Shown: positions 10,133 through 22,739, numbered from the stretch's first letter. The stretch: DNA of 64,000 nt from Zeus faber (GCA_960531495.1 OY482846.1:45517296-45581295); one strand, 5' to 3'. Made by a program: numbers and translations. The notes: generated from the sequence alone by a model not told the origin.

Positions 10133-11390
10133 CTTCAAAATTCATAAAAGAGAAGACGGGGGGTGAAAAAAAAAAAGGAGGGATTTCAAAGGCAAAGGGG
10201 CTACAATAAAGCAACATGAATTTCAGAGCAGGCTGAGCAGTTTCGTGTAAAATATTGGCACTATCACACAAGAGAAGTGGAATAAATAAATAATCAAAGT
10301 CGTCCTAAGAAATCCTACATCTTGAACATTAAAGATATCCAACTGGGCTTTTGACAAAGACCTGCAGCTAGGCCCCCTTTGAACTAGGCGGGATGATGGA
10401 CCGGGGGTGGGGGGTGGGGGTGGGGGTGGTGCGGGGTGCGGTGGAGGGCGTAGCTCCGACCCAAACAGGGACTGACAGCGCCGGGACGAAGCTCCGGCTC
10501 CGGCTGCATCGCCCCCCCCCCCCCCGCCCTGCGCTAGGCACACTGATTCTCCGCCCGCTACGCCCTCGAACTCGAACTCGAACGAGGCGAGGAGGGCGGG
10601 GCCGTGTCCGACCAAATCGATGTGTGAAATCGGTGAAATTCTAATTTTCGGGCCCGGATCTCGACGTCGATCGACTACCGGCTGCTTAACACGTGGGAGA
10701 CACGTGGGCGGACAGGACGGCCGAGCAAGTGTGGGCCTCCGTCAGAACAGCTGCCACGCGTCCCCGAGCTGGCGGAGCCCCCGCTCCCCGGGTCGGAGGG
10801 CGGCGGCGACGCACCGCCTCTTTCGGGTGGGGGGGCGTCTACGCCCGCCTGCTTTCATGGTGTTTGCGTCTTTCCTCGAGCATTCTTTCGCTGCGTTTTT
10901 TTTTTTTTTTTTTATAAACGAAATATTTTCCTTTCTCACCACCCCCACCCCGCCTTTTTTTTTTGGGGCTCGGGGGACGCTTTCCCCGAAACGTCTGACG
11001 AGCTAATTAACTGTTGCGATAACAGGAAACGCGCGGCTGATGTTTTCGGGGGGGGTGTAGCGACGGCCTTTCGGAGGTTTTCAACTCGGTTCCAGGCTTG
11101 TGTTTCTAATCAACGTTTTCCTCGGGTGTTGATGCCGTGGCCTTCAAAACATTTTTGGAAAATGTTCCGTGGAGGCATCGCTTAACTCTCACCCTGATCT
11201 CTTCTCCCTCTCTCCCTCTCTCCCTCTCTCTCTCTCCTCCACCCTCCCGTCCCTCTGCCCCGTCCTCCCTGTGCAGTTTTCAGGTCTCATTAATTGTAAC
11301 CTGGTGGAACTGGTCTCCAGGGCGACGAAGAGGAGCGGACCGAGAGGAGGCAGGTGAGACAGCTGATCTCTGGATCGCATTAAAATTCTT
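10022..11390. other. Intron 1, 3' end; GC-rich, no gene seen
   Basis: It includes the polypyrimidine acceptor tract of exon 2, with (GA)n on the plus strand at 10098-10124, an A-rich stretch, G- and C-runs near 10400-10525, a GC-rich patch (10450-10860) and (CT)n at 11210-11240. Nothing codes recognisably. Confidence 0.6.
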
Positions 11391-11394
11391 CAGG

Positions 11395-11513
11395 TGTCAC
11401 ACACGCATGCACACACACACATGCGCACACACACACGCGCACACACACATATGCATATATGCATTTGGTCACCCAGAAATATAGAGATACACACACACTC
11501 GCATGCACGCACG

Positions 11514-11550
<37 letters not shown>

Positions 11551-11750
11551 GCACACACGCACATAAATATAGAATACACACACACTTGCACGCGCGCGCA
11601 CACAGACACACACCACACGCACACACACACACATAAACACACACACACGCACGCATGCATACACGCACACACACACATACACACACACACACACACACCA
11701 AACACGCACACACACACACATACATAAACACACACACACACGTACGCCCG

Positions 11751-11794
<44 letters not shown>

Positions 11795-11940
11795 GTGTAG
11801 CACACTCGGTCGCACCCAATACCTGCATGCTTGCACAGACACAAGCACATACACACCGGCATGAGCCCTTCAATGTACACGTACGCACTGACCTACGTAT
11901 GTTCATGTTCACACACACCCGCACGAATGAATGAAGACCG

Positions 11941-11999
<59 letters not shown>

Positions 12000-12036
12000 A
12001 CACATACACACACACACACAAGCTCAAAACACACTC
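11395..12036. repeat. 640-bp imperfect (CA)n array
   Basis: Nearly continuous (CA)n with CG, CATA and TGCA interruptions lies at 11395-11796. A 140-bp complex spacer follows, then a purer (CA)n at 11943-12020. The CG and TA interruptions imply an old array. All Cys-Val and His-Thr frames (up to 182 codons) are artefacts. Confidence 0.97.
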
Positions 12037-12569
12037 ACACACTGAAGGGTCAAGGCCATGGATCATTATCTGTACCTGCCCCCCTCCCCCCTCCCGCCGA
12101 GCCAGAACCTCTGTGAGTCAGCATTCCAGGTCTATTTCTCTCACTCTACTCACCCTGACACCCTGACGGACAGGCGGGGTCCGTGCGGCCCACAGACAAT
12201 GACCCCTTATCCGGGGGGCCCCCGCCAGCACAATGCCGCAGGGACCCGGGGCGACGGCGGCTGGTTTATTTCAGGCTTTTTTCGGCGCCGAGTCTCGGTG
12301 CGGCGGCCAAGGTTTTCACCTCCCGCGCCCGGGGAACGATGGGGGGACCCTGGGATTTGCAGATTGAAATGGTCGTCTCTGATTGCAGCGTGACGTTGGG
12401 TAGGTGTCAGAGGACTGCAGAGCTTGTCTGTATGAATTCCAAAATGCTCCTCTTGTTTCCAGAACTGAGCCAACGTCTGTCTATCTGCGGACATTGTTGA
12501 CCACAATTCGTCCGAGGCTCGTTTAATTATGCCCTTTCTGGTGGCACTGACTGCTAAGGGTTTGCCAAG
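12037..12569. other. Intron 1 spacer; no gene seen
   Basis: Complex sequence with a GC-richer centre. One 105-codon frame has no recognisable domain. Confidence 0.5.
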
Positions 12570-12689
<120 letters not shown>

Positions 12690-12729
12690 CAGGGAGAGAG
12701 AGCAAAAGGGCCCCATTCAAAGAGCGGCT

Positions 12730-13768
12730 TGAGTTAATGCTCCATTCATAACAGTCATGGATGAATTATAAGAGAAGGTCATGGGAGGCTGATCGGGCGG
12801 GGGTACAGAGGTGGGGGTTGCAGGACGGGGTGTGGACTTTAAAGAGTAGCAGGAAATTGGTATCTAGGTCACACCACCGCCTGAGTTGCCCTGGAGTAAA
12901 ATGCGGAGTAAAAGAGGTCCACGGAATACCAAAAAACGTCTATCTTGCAATTTACTTACGCTCGCGGACCGTTAGCTGTGCCATAGACACCATTTGGGGC
13001 GGAATTAAAACAACCGAATGTTGGTTTAGATGAGCTGCTATGACAGCTGCAGTCGAGGCCGACGGGGCTTTCTGGGATGGCATCTCCCGACTTACTCGGC
13101 CAGCCGGCGCGTCCGTCCGCTAACCAGGCAGCCCTGTTTCCTCTATGGAGCTCGGGCGAGAGCCAGCCAGCGCTGGACTGAGCGGGGTCCTGGCGGGGGG
13201 ATTGACCAGGCAGGCTTATTCGATCACCCCGACAGCTCCATTGTTTCGCCGCCGCAAGGAGAACAATAGGGGAGCGCTCGAGAGAGTTCAAGAGGCGCAT
13301 TTACCTGATTCGCCGGGCCCCCGATCCCCTCCGGGCGCAAGGGGCGTCAGGCGGAGGCGACATGCCCTCGCTTATACCCCAGCCAACTATTAGTCTTTGC
13401 TTGCTAAGATTAGGTTTTTTGGCGGCCGGGCGGCGCAGTGGTGCGTGGCCCGGGACCAGACGACAGTTTTTCATAGTCACGCCGGCTCTGCTCTCGCTAC
13501 ATACACACACAGCAGAAACGCCGGGCTATTGCATCATCGAGGGACACGACTTTAAAGTTTTGGTGTTTTTTTTTACTTTGGGTGCTGTGCTAAAAGGGAC
13601 ACTTTACTGCAAAAGTTTTTTTTCCGATGACGTAGTGACAATGACAAAAAACAGGTGCTGCTGCCCATGGCAGAGTCCTGTATCGGATCGTGAACCGAAA
13701 GAAAAGTTATTTGCGGGTGGTTTGTTGTCTTAATTTTATAATTAATCATGTTTTCATCCTCTGAGGCC
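12730..13768. promoter_or_regulatory. Mostly repeat-free intron block, possible non-coding elements
   Basis: It is complex and repeat-poor, with GAGTTAATGCTCCATTCATA near 12731 and a GC-rich part at 13040-13350 that runs into CCAACTATTAGTCTTTGC. No supportable gene. The regulatory call is weak. Confidence 0.2.
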
Positions 13769-13769
13769 G

Positions 13770-14160
13770 TCTCTTAACTTCCGGCTTGTGCGTAATGTGC
13801 ACATGTCCAGTCAGTTACACCGGCCGTGCGCCTGCCGGTGTAAACAGGAAGCCGATTGGTTGCTTAGTTGCAGAAAATGCTATGGAGGAAGAACGGCGAC
13901 GGCGAAAAGTGAGACCCGGGATGTCTTTGCTTGGACCGACGACGAGGTCGAACTGTTACCGAAAGTGACACATGAGAATAAGGCGTTGGAGGTGGCAGGA
14001 AAACATTATGAGTTATGATTATGAGTTGTCGCCAAGCAAATACGGCAACATATTAGAGCGGTAGCGGGAGCATTTCCCATCGCCGGAAGAAGCCATGGCA
14101 ACGGGAAAGGACTACCCACACAAGAAGGATGAAATCACAGAAGGTTGGATGTAGCCATAG
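13770..14160 (+). pseudogene. Decayed transposon ORF with a Myb/SANT-like N-terminus
   Basis: From about 13905 the frame reads FAWTDDEVELLPKVTHENKA, a motif I recognise from multi-copy fish proteins with a Myb/SANT-like start (W-T-D-D-E-V-E-L-L). A stop ends it at 14016. A different frame resumes with similarity to the GKDYPHKKDEITEG phrase (about 14107-14150) that follows in such proteins. Frame changes and stops show it is not functional. It is probably a transposon-derived accessory ORF; the family is uncertain. Confidence 0.45.
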
Positions 14161-14769
14161 TCAACAACAAAAAACATTACCTCTGCTTTATGTGTTGGGC
14201 TCTGGAATATGAGAGACCATTCAATCAGGTGCGTAACAGGCACGTCAGCTGTGGAGATGTGCTGCTCAATATTATGAGAAATAAACAAAAAAAAATTATT
14301 GAAATTGTATGCGGTTTCGGGGTCGGGCGGTGGATCTTGTGTCTACGGTTGGGGTCGGGTTGCGGAACTAATTGGCCATGTGCTCGGGGAGCGGGGCAAG
14401 TACAGTGTTACACGTCGCGGGGGCAGGGCGGGAGCTGGTCTTGAAAATCAGACCCGTGCGGGACTCCGGTCCAATGGTAAAAGTTATAGCCTCTAGATAT
14501 TTTTTTGCTATAGATATTTTTCAAATATAAGTATTTTTAAGGAAGCTTTCATTTTTTTTAAGATTGCTTATGTACATGGAACCTTGTACTAATTAGTTGT
14601 GATTTGGATTTATTGGAACTTATTAGTACATATGAGTAGTTACCGTTCACTACTGACTAAGGGTGAAATTTCATGTGGTGACTGAATGTGTGTACTATGT
14701 GATGCTATGGCATTCTAAATATTATCTCTATCTAAAACACGTGATTTTAGCAATAATGTGCACAGAGCA
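14161..14769. other. Intron 1; no gene seen
   Basis: This may include the tail of the preceding repeat (GC-rich 14310-14480), then AT-rich sequence. Confidence 0.45.
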
Positions 14770-15480
14770 TTTCAAAACTAAACGGGCGGATGAACCTTTC
14801 AGAATACCTCCACCTTTGTGGCTGACTTTGCTTGAGGCCCAGGTAGGCATGAGAGTGGCATTTGGGGATATTAAACACGAGTCCGGAGGCCTCGGAGGTA
14901 AATGGGAGAGAGAGTTATCTGCTTTCATGGAGCCGGGCTTCATGTGCTAATCATTTCCATGCATCAGCGAGCTGACGGCGCGCGCACATGCATGTTTGTC
15001 GGCAAACAAAGCAAGAGCGCTCGGGTTCTGCTGTGCGGCGTGTTGTTAGCACGCTGCTTTCTATAATTCAGGTACTTAGACGACCGCTTGGGTCCCAAGA
15101 CTGATTGCGGCGTTGAATAATCACCTACCTCCAACGCCTCTCTGATTTATAACCCGCTCACTTAATAGCACTGCTTAACACAGAGGTTTGTCTAGATTAA
15201 GTAATTACCTTAAAGCAAAAGTTTATTATCTTCCAGACGGGCCAATGATAAAAGGTGTGCTGTCGACTCGAGGGGAGGTGCGTGTTAGGCCTCGCACTTG
15301 GTGAATGAGAGAGATAATTAAAATACAATGAATTAAACAGTCGCTTCTGGGGCTGTCACCGTGCTCCCTCGCTAACATCCATATCAACCCGCCGGCACCC
15401 TCAGTAGGGGGGCGCCTGGGATTACATCTCGCCCCGGACTAGAAAGCGTCTGAATGGGAAATTACACCAATGGGTCATTT
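14770..15480. promoter_or_regulatory. Candidate conserved non-coding element, intron 1
   Basis: About 700 bp without microsatellites or transposon ends. It is dense in homeodomain, POU and GATA-like words: GTGCTAATCATTTCC, TGCATCAG, CACTTAATAGC, TTAAGTAATTACC, GAGATAATTAAAA and CCAATGATAAAAGG. It is non-coding on both strands. The composition is what vertebrate developmental enhancers show; conservation is inferred and untested. Confidence 0.4.
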
Positions 15481-17637
15481 GTACATTAAACAAAGACCTA
15501 GTTCTACTTCTCCGAATTGAAAGGGTATTTGTTGCCCCTGGAGCTAAGAACAACACCCAAGCAAGAACGCGCATTTTCACACACGTGGGATCTTTGATGG
15601 TTGGCACTGAGACGTCGTAACAGGCTTCTGAAACAGGTCGTAACGGGAGCTAGCAGGATCCATCTATACAACACATATCCATCTATATATTTTTAATTAG
15701 TTTCAACCATTTTCAAGGAACCAGTGAAGTTGGCGGGAAAAAAATAACTTGCGTTTCCCTTCTGAAGTGATAAGGCTGCATCTCTACGAATGAAGCTACC
15801 GGCAATAAAGCTGTGTACTGCCCGTCCCAACCGCTGAGGCAAGTTTGGTTTGCTTGGTCCTCATCCTGAGCGGGTAGTGAAACAACACCTCTACCACAGA
15901 AACACCAGCATTCCGGTGGGATGTGCGACGGCCCTCGATGAGGTGGTCGTCACCTCAAAGGCGTCTCAGGTTGACAGACGTCAACGGGAGAGGAGACCTA
16001 AGCTGGGGAATGCTTTCGTTTTCAATCTTTTCCCTCGCGCTTACCGTGGCGTTTGCTGGCTGGCATCGATGGATGTCTCCCAGGCGCTTACGGAGGGAGG
16101 CTTGACAGATTTCCAGTCATCCCAGCCCCACAGCTGGGGGGCCCCGGTCCCTCCAGGTGAACTTACATAGATCCGGTGTCTCTTTTGCATCAGCACTCCG
16201 TAGGTCCATAAGTGCTACGCGGCACATTAGCGACAAGCCATGCGAAACGTATAACCTCAACCAACAGTTTGCTGAAACAGAATGGTGTCTATTTATAAAA
16301 CCCCACTGCCTACGCCCCCGGGTCCTACTTTCACTGTTTGACTTCCCTCGCTGTCACCAGTGTTGCACGACGCTTCGCCGCCAACTGTGACGGAGAAGGC
16401 TGCCGGCCGACTTCCCCGGATGTTTGACAAGGAATGGACCGGAGCTCTCCACTTTGTCTAGACATCCTTGAATGGACGACCGAAGGGAGCGGCCGCTCGC
16501 ATTGGGTCGGAGAGGAACCGGCTCCTGGGGAGACCGGCGCTCAACCTCACGCTGAGTTGTTAAGTGGGCAATTTTTTAGCATAGCCAGTAGCACTGGACA
16601 TGGTCCTTGTACCCCACCTCCTACTCTGTCTTTAACTATGCAGGTATACACCACTAGAAACAGTTGCTTGTAAAAGAATCCTAAGGTGTCTCCTTCACCG
16701 GGCAGAGGACGGTAGAGTGGTTCTCAACGGTGGCTCTCCAATTAGCAACTTCACTAAAAGTAAGAACAAATCAGATTAAATGGTGACTGCATTTAGTAAA
16801 GTCATTAGCTAACGTCTCATTTCACACCTTGGGTCAACTGAAATAAAGTTGTTAGGAGTTGTGATAAAACCTTGTTTTTACCTTTTTAGACGTCAGATTT
16901 GATCAACTATTTTGACTTCATTGTATACCCAGGACCTTGATGAGCAACTTTTGTATTGACAAAACGGTTTGTCAAAATATTCTACTGTGTGCTACGACAA
17001 CATTTCTGGCGGCAACACAAACTACAAAAACATACTCTTTATAGCTTGTGTGCTGTAAATCTATCTAAAAGCTGCATAATGACACCCACCAAAACTTTGC
17101 CGGCATATCAACGTAGCTGTGATTTTCCTTCATATAGACACATCAACCACTTTGGAGTAAGAGTGCGTTAAGTTGATTATATTGAGATAAATATCAGACC
17201 ACACCAAAATCACAACGCTTCTCCGAATTCAGCAGGGTCTACAGAGGGTTAATGTGTTTACACGAGCGCTTCACGTCATTAGTGATGTAGTGTGTTATTA
17301 GTTTGACTCTCTTTAGAGATCTGACTCTGTACGAGTGACTCAATAAAAAAGATTTCCTAAATCTTCCGCCTCTTTGTTGGTTTGATTCGGTGGCTGTAAC
17401 TCGAATGGGGGACAGAACGGTCGACTCTGAATGGAACGGTTGGAACTCCCACCGAGTGACGCGCATGTGTGACTCGTGGCTCACGGATCACGTCTGTGAT
17501 CCGGTTCAGGAGCAGAGTTTCCGTTACACAGTAATTACCTGGTTTTTGACCGGGAAAATCTGTTCAAGTCCCACATATTTAAATCTCAAAGTCATGATGT
17601 CCGGTGAAAATAATTCCCTCCAAGCACAATTTGAATA
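15481..17637. other. Intron 1; no gene seen
   Basis: Mixed composition. Two frames at 15850-16170 (106 codons) and 16157-16390 have no recognisable domain or splice context. No repeats can be named. Confidence 0.5.
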
Positions 17638-18390
17638 AGTGCTGCGCGATAAAACGATAACGATAATTATCAATATATTTTTTTCTTTTGTGTCAAAATA
17701 AAATAGACTAGATTATTTCCATATAAAATTCCACAGATCTGTTCATTTCCGCATTCGGCAAGTTGTAACGGTAAGCCAATCAGTTTGGACGATCTAAAGC
17801 TGACCTTTCACTTCTAACCAATCACGTTTGTCAATATAAAAATAAGCCCCGCCCCTTCCTCGTGGACAGGTTGCGCTTGTAAACACGGTGAACACACACA
17901 CACACACACACACACGGAGCAGCGATGATGTAACGTGACAACAGGGACACATACATCGAGTTTGGTGTTTTTTTTTTATACATTTAAGTTCCACCCCAAA
18001 GCAGACGCTAAATATCCATTGTGTTGTAAAACATGTCGACGAGACGTCTACACTACAAACTTAATTGTTTATTTATTTATTTCGTTTTTAATTTTATCGA
18101 AATTGTTCCTAGGTCAAATGTTAATTGAAATAGCTGCACTTGTTACTTATTGTTCACAAAATTATTTGATTTCAAGTAGTAATATGCATCATTTTTATTT
18201 ATTTTTAAAACGGCGTTAACTGACGGAATATATTTTATTTTAATAAAAACAAATATATATATATAAAAATATATATATATATATTATAAATCTACAAGCC
18301 TTCATGATTTTATATTTTATATAACCTAAATATCAATTGTTTTTAAGCTCAATAAACACAGATAATATTTGAATATTTGCGTTATCGTGA
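17638..18390 (+). mobile_element. hAT-like remnant with a BED-finger-like fragment
   Basis: The left border GCTGCGCGATAAAACGATAA and the right border GCGTTATCGTGA resemble the ends of fish repeats built from GATAACGATAATTATCG words. Around 17955-18045 the plus strand reads KFHPKADAKYPLCCKTCRRD, which resembles the start of a BED-type zinc finger in hAT transposases (aromatic-x-PKAD, then CxxC). The rest is AT-rich with stops. A (CA)n tract lies at 17892-17914. Element boundaries are uncertain. Confidence 0.4.
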
Positions 18391-19859
18391 CTCACAGATG
18401 TTGTTCAAGAAAGGGTTCAGGTGTCATCATCGCCTGCAGTTACCTAGTGGCAAACGAACCACGCTTTTACCGGAGTGACTCACGATTCCCAGTCATTTAA
18501 AATAATTGTTGGTTACAAAGGAATCATTCACCACTCTTGCATCACGACAAGTTATGCCTCTCACCTGATAGAGGAAGGGTTAGGAGAGATGTAACCGAGA
18601 ACTATGATCAAGTGCATATTATTTTTAAATGCAATGTAAAAGTGCATGACCTCCTCTACAATCAAACAAGTACAAGCAAAAGTTTTTTTTCTCAAAATGT
18701 AAGATTGGGGAACGGGGGGAATGAGGAGAGGAGGGGGAGGAGGAGGAGGAGAGGCTGAATGGAGAGCGATGAGGCAGAACGGGATGTAAGAAAACATTCG
18801 GAGGAATTTGGAGGGAGGACGGGGAAGGGGGGAGGAGTAGGTGGATGAAGAGAAGATGGGGGAGGCGGAGGAGTTCTCCAAAAAGCTGGCGGTTAGTGGA
18901 GGAGCTGGATGCTGACTCCTCATCGCTCTGGCAGCCCTGAGGTTTGTCCCGGACGTGTAAAACACAGAGTCAGCTCTGCTTCAATCCATCTAAGAGCCTT
19001 TATATGGCATTCTGACTGAGGATTTGGCAAATACAAGAAGAAAGTTAAGATCACACGTTTTCCATAATGATCTTCGGGCTTGCTCACTCATAATGACCGA
19101 CAGCAAAACAATTTGAAACAAGCGCAAAGTACCAGCACCTCCACCACCTTTTTCCACCTCCTTAGAAAAGTTAAATATTTGTATAGAGAATATTTACTTT
19201 GTACAAATATTCAAAAAAAAAATTGTTTTCGGGGGAAAAAAAATCTTTCTTAAAAAATGGCGAGTCCGGAGCGTGGAGCTCGGCTGCAAAGACAAGAAAG
19301 TGAAACGCGTCCAGTCTCTATGGATACAGGTCTTTATATTCTTAAAATTGGATTCTTTTTCTTCTTAAAAGACGCCACTCAGACGCGTCTTTTACGTCAT
19401 TCTGCATGAAGCGAGTAGACGGGGAGACGTAGAAGGGGTGGAGAACGTTCTTTCTCCGGAGGCTGAGAGTATGGTGTGGAAAATGATCAGACTGATTTAA
19501 TAACATTGGGTTATGGTTATTGCGCTGGGAGCACCTACGCCCAGTCCGTGGGGCCTATGTATATTTGCTCGTTTATATATTTATATATGTATTACCTCAT
19601 TTATATATTTCGGCACAGAGGCATATTTATTTTTATTTCCGTGCTACGTCCACATACATCCCCTTTGTGCGCAAGTGAATAAGCTTCTACCATTCGCCGC
19701 TCCGTGCGCTGTGGGGGGTGTGGACCGAGACCCCTCTATTTCGGCACCATTATGGTATGTGTGACAAGGTGCATGGTGGAAATATTCCTGAACGTAGCTG
19801 CATGCGTGAATAGTAAAAATCACTAGCAGTGCTGGAAAGGTTATCCCTGTAATTTACTG
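18391..19859. other. Intron 1; GGA-rich patch, no gene seen
   Basis: 18710-18870 is purine-rich with (GGA)n. 19250-19460 has CGTCT-containing words repeated near 19374-19400. No recognisable coding or transposon ends. Confidence 0.5.
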
Positions 19860-20560
19860 GGAACTATGTGTGAAAGGGGCTAATGAGAGCACAGCACAAA
19901 ATTATCTCCGCAATGGCCCAGGTCTCGAGCACAGATCTCAGTGGGAGGGTCGGACAATGTTGATCGTCTCTGGTGAATGACTACCTTGTAATCCACCTCC
20001 CAAAAGGAACATACAAGAATGGTTATTTTATCTGAGAGGCACAAAAGAACTGAAATAAGTGCACATATTTTTCTTTTCATTGCTGTGTGCATCGAGAGCC
20101 TTTGTTCCCTTTAAACCTCTCGGGTTCCCCCCCATAGAAGCCAAACGTCCCAAAAATGAAATGCTAGCTTGAAGCAGGTTGTGACTCTGCTCCCACTGCA
20201 CAGACGTGATTACATCCAAATAATTTCTTTTCAGATTACATGAAATACAAATAAAATAAAAAAATCCAGTTCAATGGCTTATTGCCAATAAATAACCCAA
20301 TAAGGGATAAACAAGGCTAATAATAATAATATTTATTTTTCCTGACCTTATTTCTGTTGCTGCATGGCCTGGTTTAGAGGCTAATCACCTTCAGCCCACG
20401 TTGTTAACAAATGGAAGACAAAGCACATCACACCAATGATTAGTCTCTAAAAGCCATTACCATGGATGTTCCTCTTGACATTGTCTTTAATTTAACATAA
20501 CTTTTACAAATGAGGAATTTGCAATTTATTTTGTTGTTTTCTGACTGTCTTTTATATTTT
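19860..20560. promoter_or_regulatory. Candidate conserved non-coding element, intron 1
   Basis: This repeat-free block contains CCCAATAAGGGATAAACAAG, AGAGGCTAATCACC, CACCAATGATTAGTC and CCATTACCATGG. It is non-coding on both strands. Enhancer function is inferred from composition and from its position in the first intron of a GLI gene. Confidence 0.35.
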
Positions 20561-20669
20561 CAGTACATTAGTTAAATCACATTCACAAATAAAACTTTAT
20601 ATGTAGAGCAAGAATTCAAATTTTTTTAATAACCATGTATTAACAGCTGAACTTGATTGGAATTGTGCT

Positions 20670-21420
20670 GTCCAGCCCAGCCGCCCCTGCCGGCTGGGCT
20701 GGAGTCCTGGCGGCTTGCGCCTGGCAGCTTAAGGTGTACTGCGAGCTGGCGAGGCTGCCGGGAGCGTCGCTAGGTGCCTACCGGTGCTTGCCGATGTTGG
20801 GTGTGGGTTGGGGTACGGGGAGCGGCTGTCGGCCTTTGCTCCCGCTGCGTGGCTTCTCTGCTGAGGGTGCTCCGGGTGGTGGAGGGCCCATATATCTGGC
20901 CGCCTGCTGGCATCGGTAGGGGGGTAACATCCCGGTGCCCTGCGCTGAGCACACTCTGCTACATGGATGGGCACCTGGGGCTCGCGGACAGGTGGGCCAT
21001 CTGGTCGGTGTGGTGGGGCGGGCTTTGCCAATGAATGGGGCGTGGTTGGGCATCGGGGTCCCGCCAGCTCGCCTGCGGGGCGGGCAGTTGGGCAGGGTGT
21101 CGGTCTGTCGGTGCGGGACCTGGCCCCGGGCCTGTGGTCCGTGCCTGGTGCCTGCGGCCCGGGTTCTGCGCATGGCTATGTCTTGTGCCTGCACTTGGGG
21201 GTTGATTCTATGTGTGCACACCGGAGGTGCGGCGTCTTCTCGTGCTCCCTGGGAACTGGGCGTGGGGGTTGCTCTGCGGGCTTCCGGCTTCTCTCGGGGC
21301 CCGGGGGTCTTCTGTGGCCACAGGGAAGGGTGCTGAGGACTTTCCTGCGGGCGTAGAGTGTCTATGCAGGTGCGGAGCTCGGTGAGGGCTTCAGGGCCCT
21401 TTCCGCTGCTTAAAGGTGCC
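20670..21420. repeat. 750-bp GC-rich block with long frames on both strands, probable repeat
   Basis: A sharply GC-rich, G-skewed block (plus strand rich in GGGTG, GGCGTG and CTGCGG) sits between AT-rich flanks. It gives long stop-free stretches, including 241 codons on the minus strand (20778-21503) and over 120 on the plus strand. Their composition (Pro, Arg, Ala, Gly) has no domain signature, so I regard them as a by-product of GC content. Similar texts occur as dispersed repeats in fish genomes from memory; the family is unnamed. Confidence 0.5.
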
Positions 21421-21889
21421 ACAACATAATAGCGACCTTTTACAGCAGAACCAATAGGGATAAGTCCTGTGCACTTATCGGTGGAAACCTCACACACACA
21501 CACACACTCATACAGACGGTCCCATCACACACACGCACACACCACCAACACCTGCGTCGAATGCACCCCAGCAGCCTCTCCTTTCCTCCCTCATTCACTG
21601 CCATAACTATGACAGGAAGAGGCCACGTGACCAATTTCTGTTCCAGTTTTCCTGGATTTAATTAACTCTGTTTTTCAATACATGTTGTCATCTGATGTTT
21701 ACGTTTTCTGTGTAAATGTTGTTTGGTTCTATGTTTAATTGTCTCACCCGTGGTGAATGTCCCCCTCTTGGAGTAGTGATTAGTTGTTTATAGACCGTAA
21801 CATGGAAAAATAGTTCTCCAAGGAGGGGGGTGGGTGGCGGTTCTGTATAACCAAAAAGCTGTGCTCTTGTCATCCTACAGGTCGTCCAC
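21421..21889. other. Intron 1; short (CA)n patches
   Basis: Short (CA)n at 21491-21507 and 21525-21543, otherwise unremarkable. Confidence 0.6.
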
Positions 21890-21982
21890 AGGACAGAGTT
21901 ATTGCAGCAGTTCTTGATGATTTAACAATTAATATAGAGATGCATTGCAGGTGGAGAAGGTGAACTCCAATAACTCTGTCCT
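21890..21982. repeat. Perfect 15-bp inverted repeats 63 bp apart
   Basis: AGGACAGAGTTATTG (21890-21904) and its exact reverse complement CAATAACTCTGTCCT (21968-21982) flank 63 bp. The structure could be a very small MITE or the stub of one. No clear target duplication is seen. Confidence 0.8.
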
Positions 21983-22199
21983 AGATGCAATGAAACAAAT
22001 ACTCTGTGTTGTATGCCCAGCATTATGACAGCACAGGTTTAAAAAAAACAACAAAAAAAAGACCCTTGGTTTTTATTTAGGTATATATTTACATATTGAT
22101 TTGATTCTCGTTTCTTGAAATCATTCGTCGTCTTGTACTGTTTTATCCCTCTGCATGCTTTGCAAATCTGGATACCAGATATTGTGTTGAGGCACAACT

Positions 22200-22620
22200 A
22201 AAAGCACAGCTTCCAGGTCTTGTTTTGCCTCGGCCAAACCCCGGCAGGTGGGCTCATGTTACCTCCGCGGCGGGGTCTTGCTCTCTGTTCAGGTGGGTTT
22301 CAGCGACAGTGAGCGATGTGTCAATTTTACCCCCACCTCCCGTCGGGGGCGCCGAGCGTCTCTTTCCTGCGGCGTCTACCGCCGTTCCCAAAAACGGGAA
22401 GCTGGACGATCACTGCTTCTTCTCCGTACGCTGTTTCCGTTGTTGGTGGCAGGGTCCGTCCTTCCCGGTAAGAATGTAAACATTGTGCGTGTGCAGGAAG
22501 CGAGAGGACGCCGCAGGGAATTTCAAAAAGCCATTTGATGAACCTAGTTTGATAAACACCGCCGGTTGTGACGGAATGCTGGGATTTGCAGTGTAACCCA
22601 CACCCACACAAACAGTTGTA
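22200..22620. other. Possible repeat fragment related to 30650-30700
   Basis: The phrase TTCCGTTGTTGGTGGCAGGG (22434-22453) recurs with two changes as TTCCGTTGTCGGTGGCGGGG at 30655-30674, and both are followed by TCCG..TTCCC. The two sites may be remnants of one dispersed element. Otherwise no gene is seen. Confidence 0.35.
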
Positions 22621-22739
22621 TTAAATGGCAAACTCCAAAAGGCTGTGCTTGGCCTAAAATAAAATCCACCTTAGCAATTTGAGTATGATTTTTTTTTGTT
22701 TGTTTGCTTTAAAAAATGAGAAAAGGGAGAAGATTTGCT

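Noticed and set aside
20778..21503. 241-codon minus-strand frame as a gene
   Set aside because: It lies in a GC-rich block with equally open frames on the other strand, a Pro/Arg/Ala composition and no recognisable domain; better explained by base composition.
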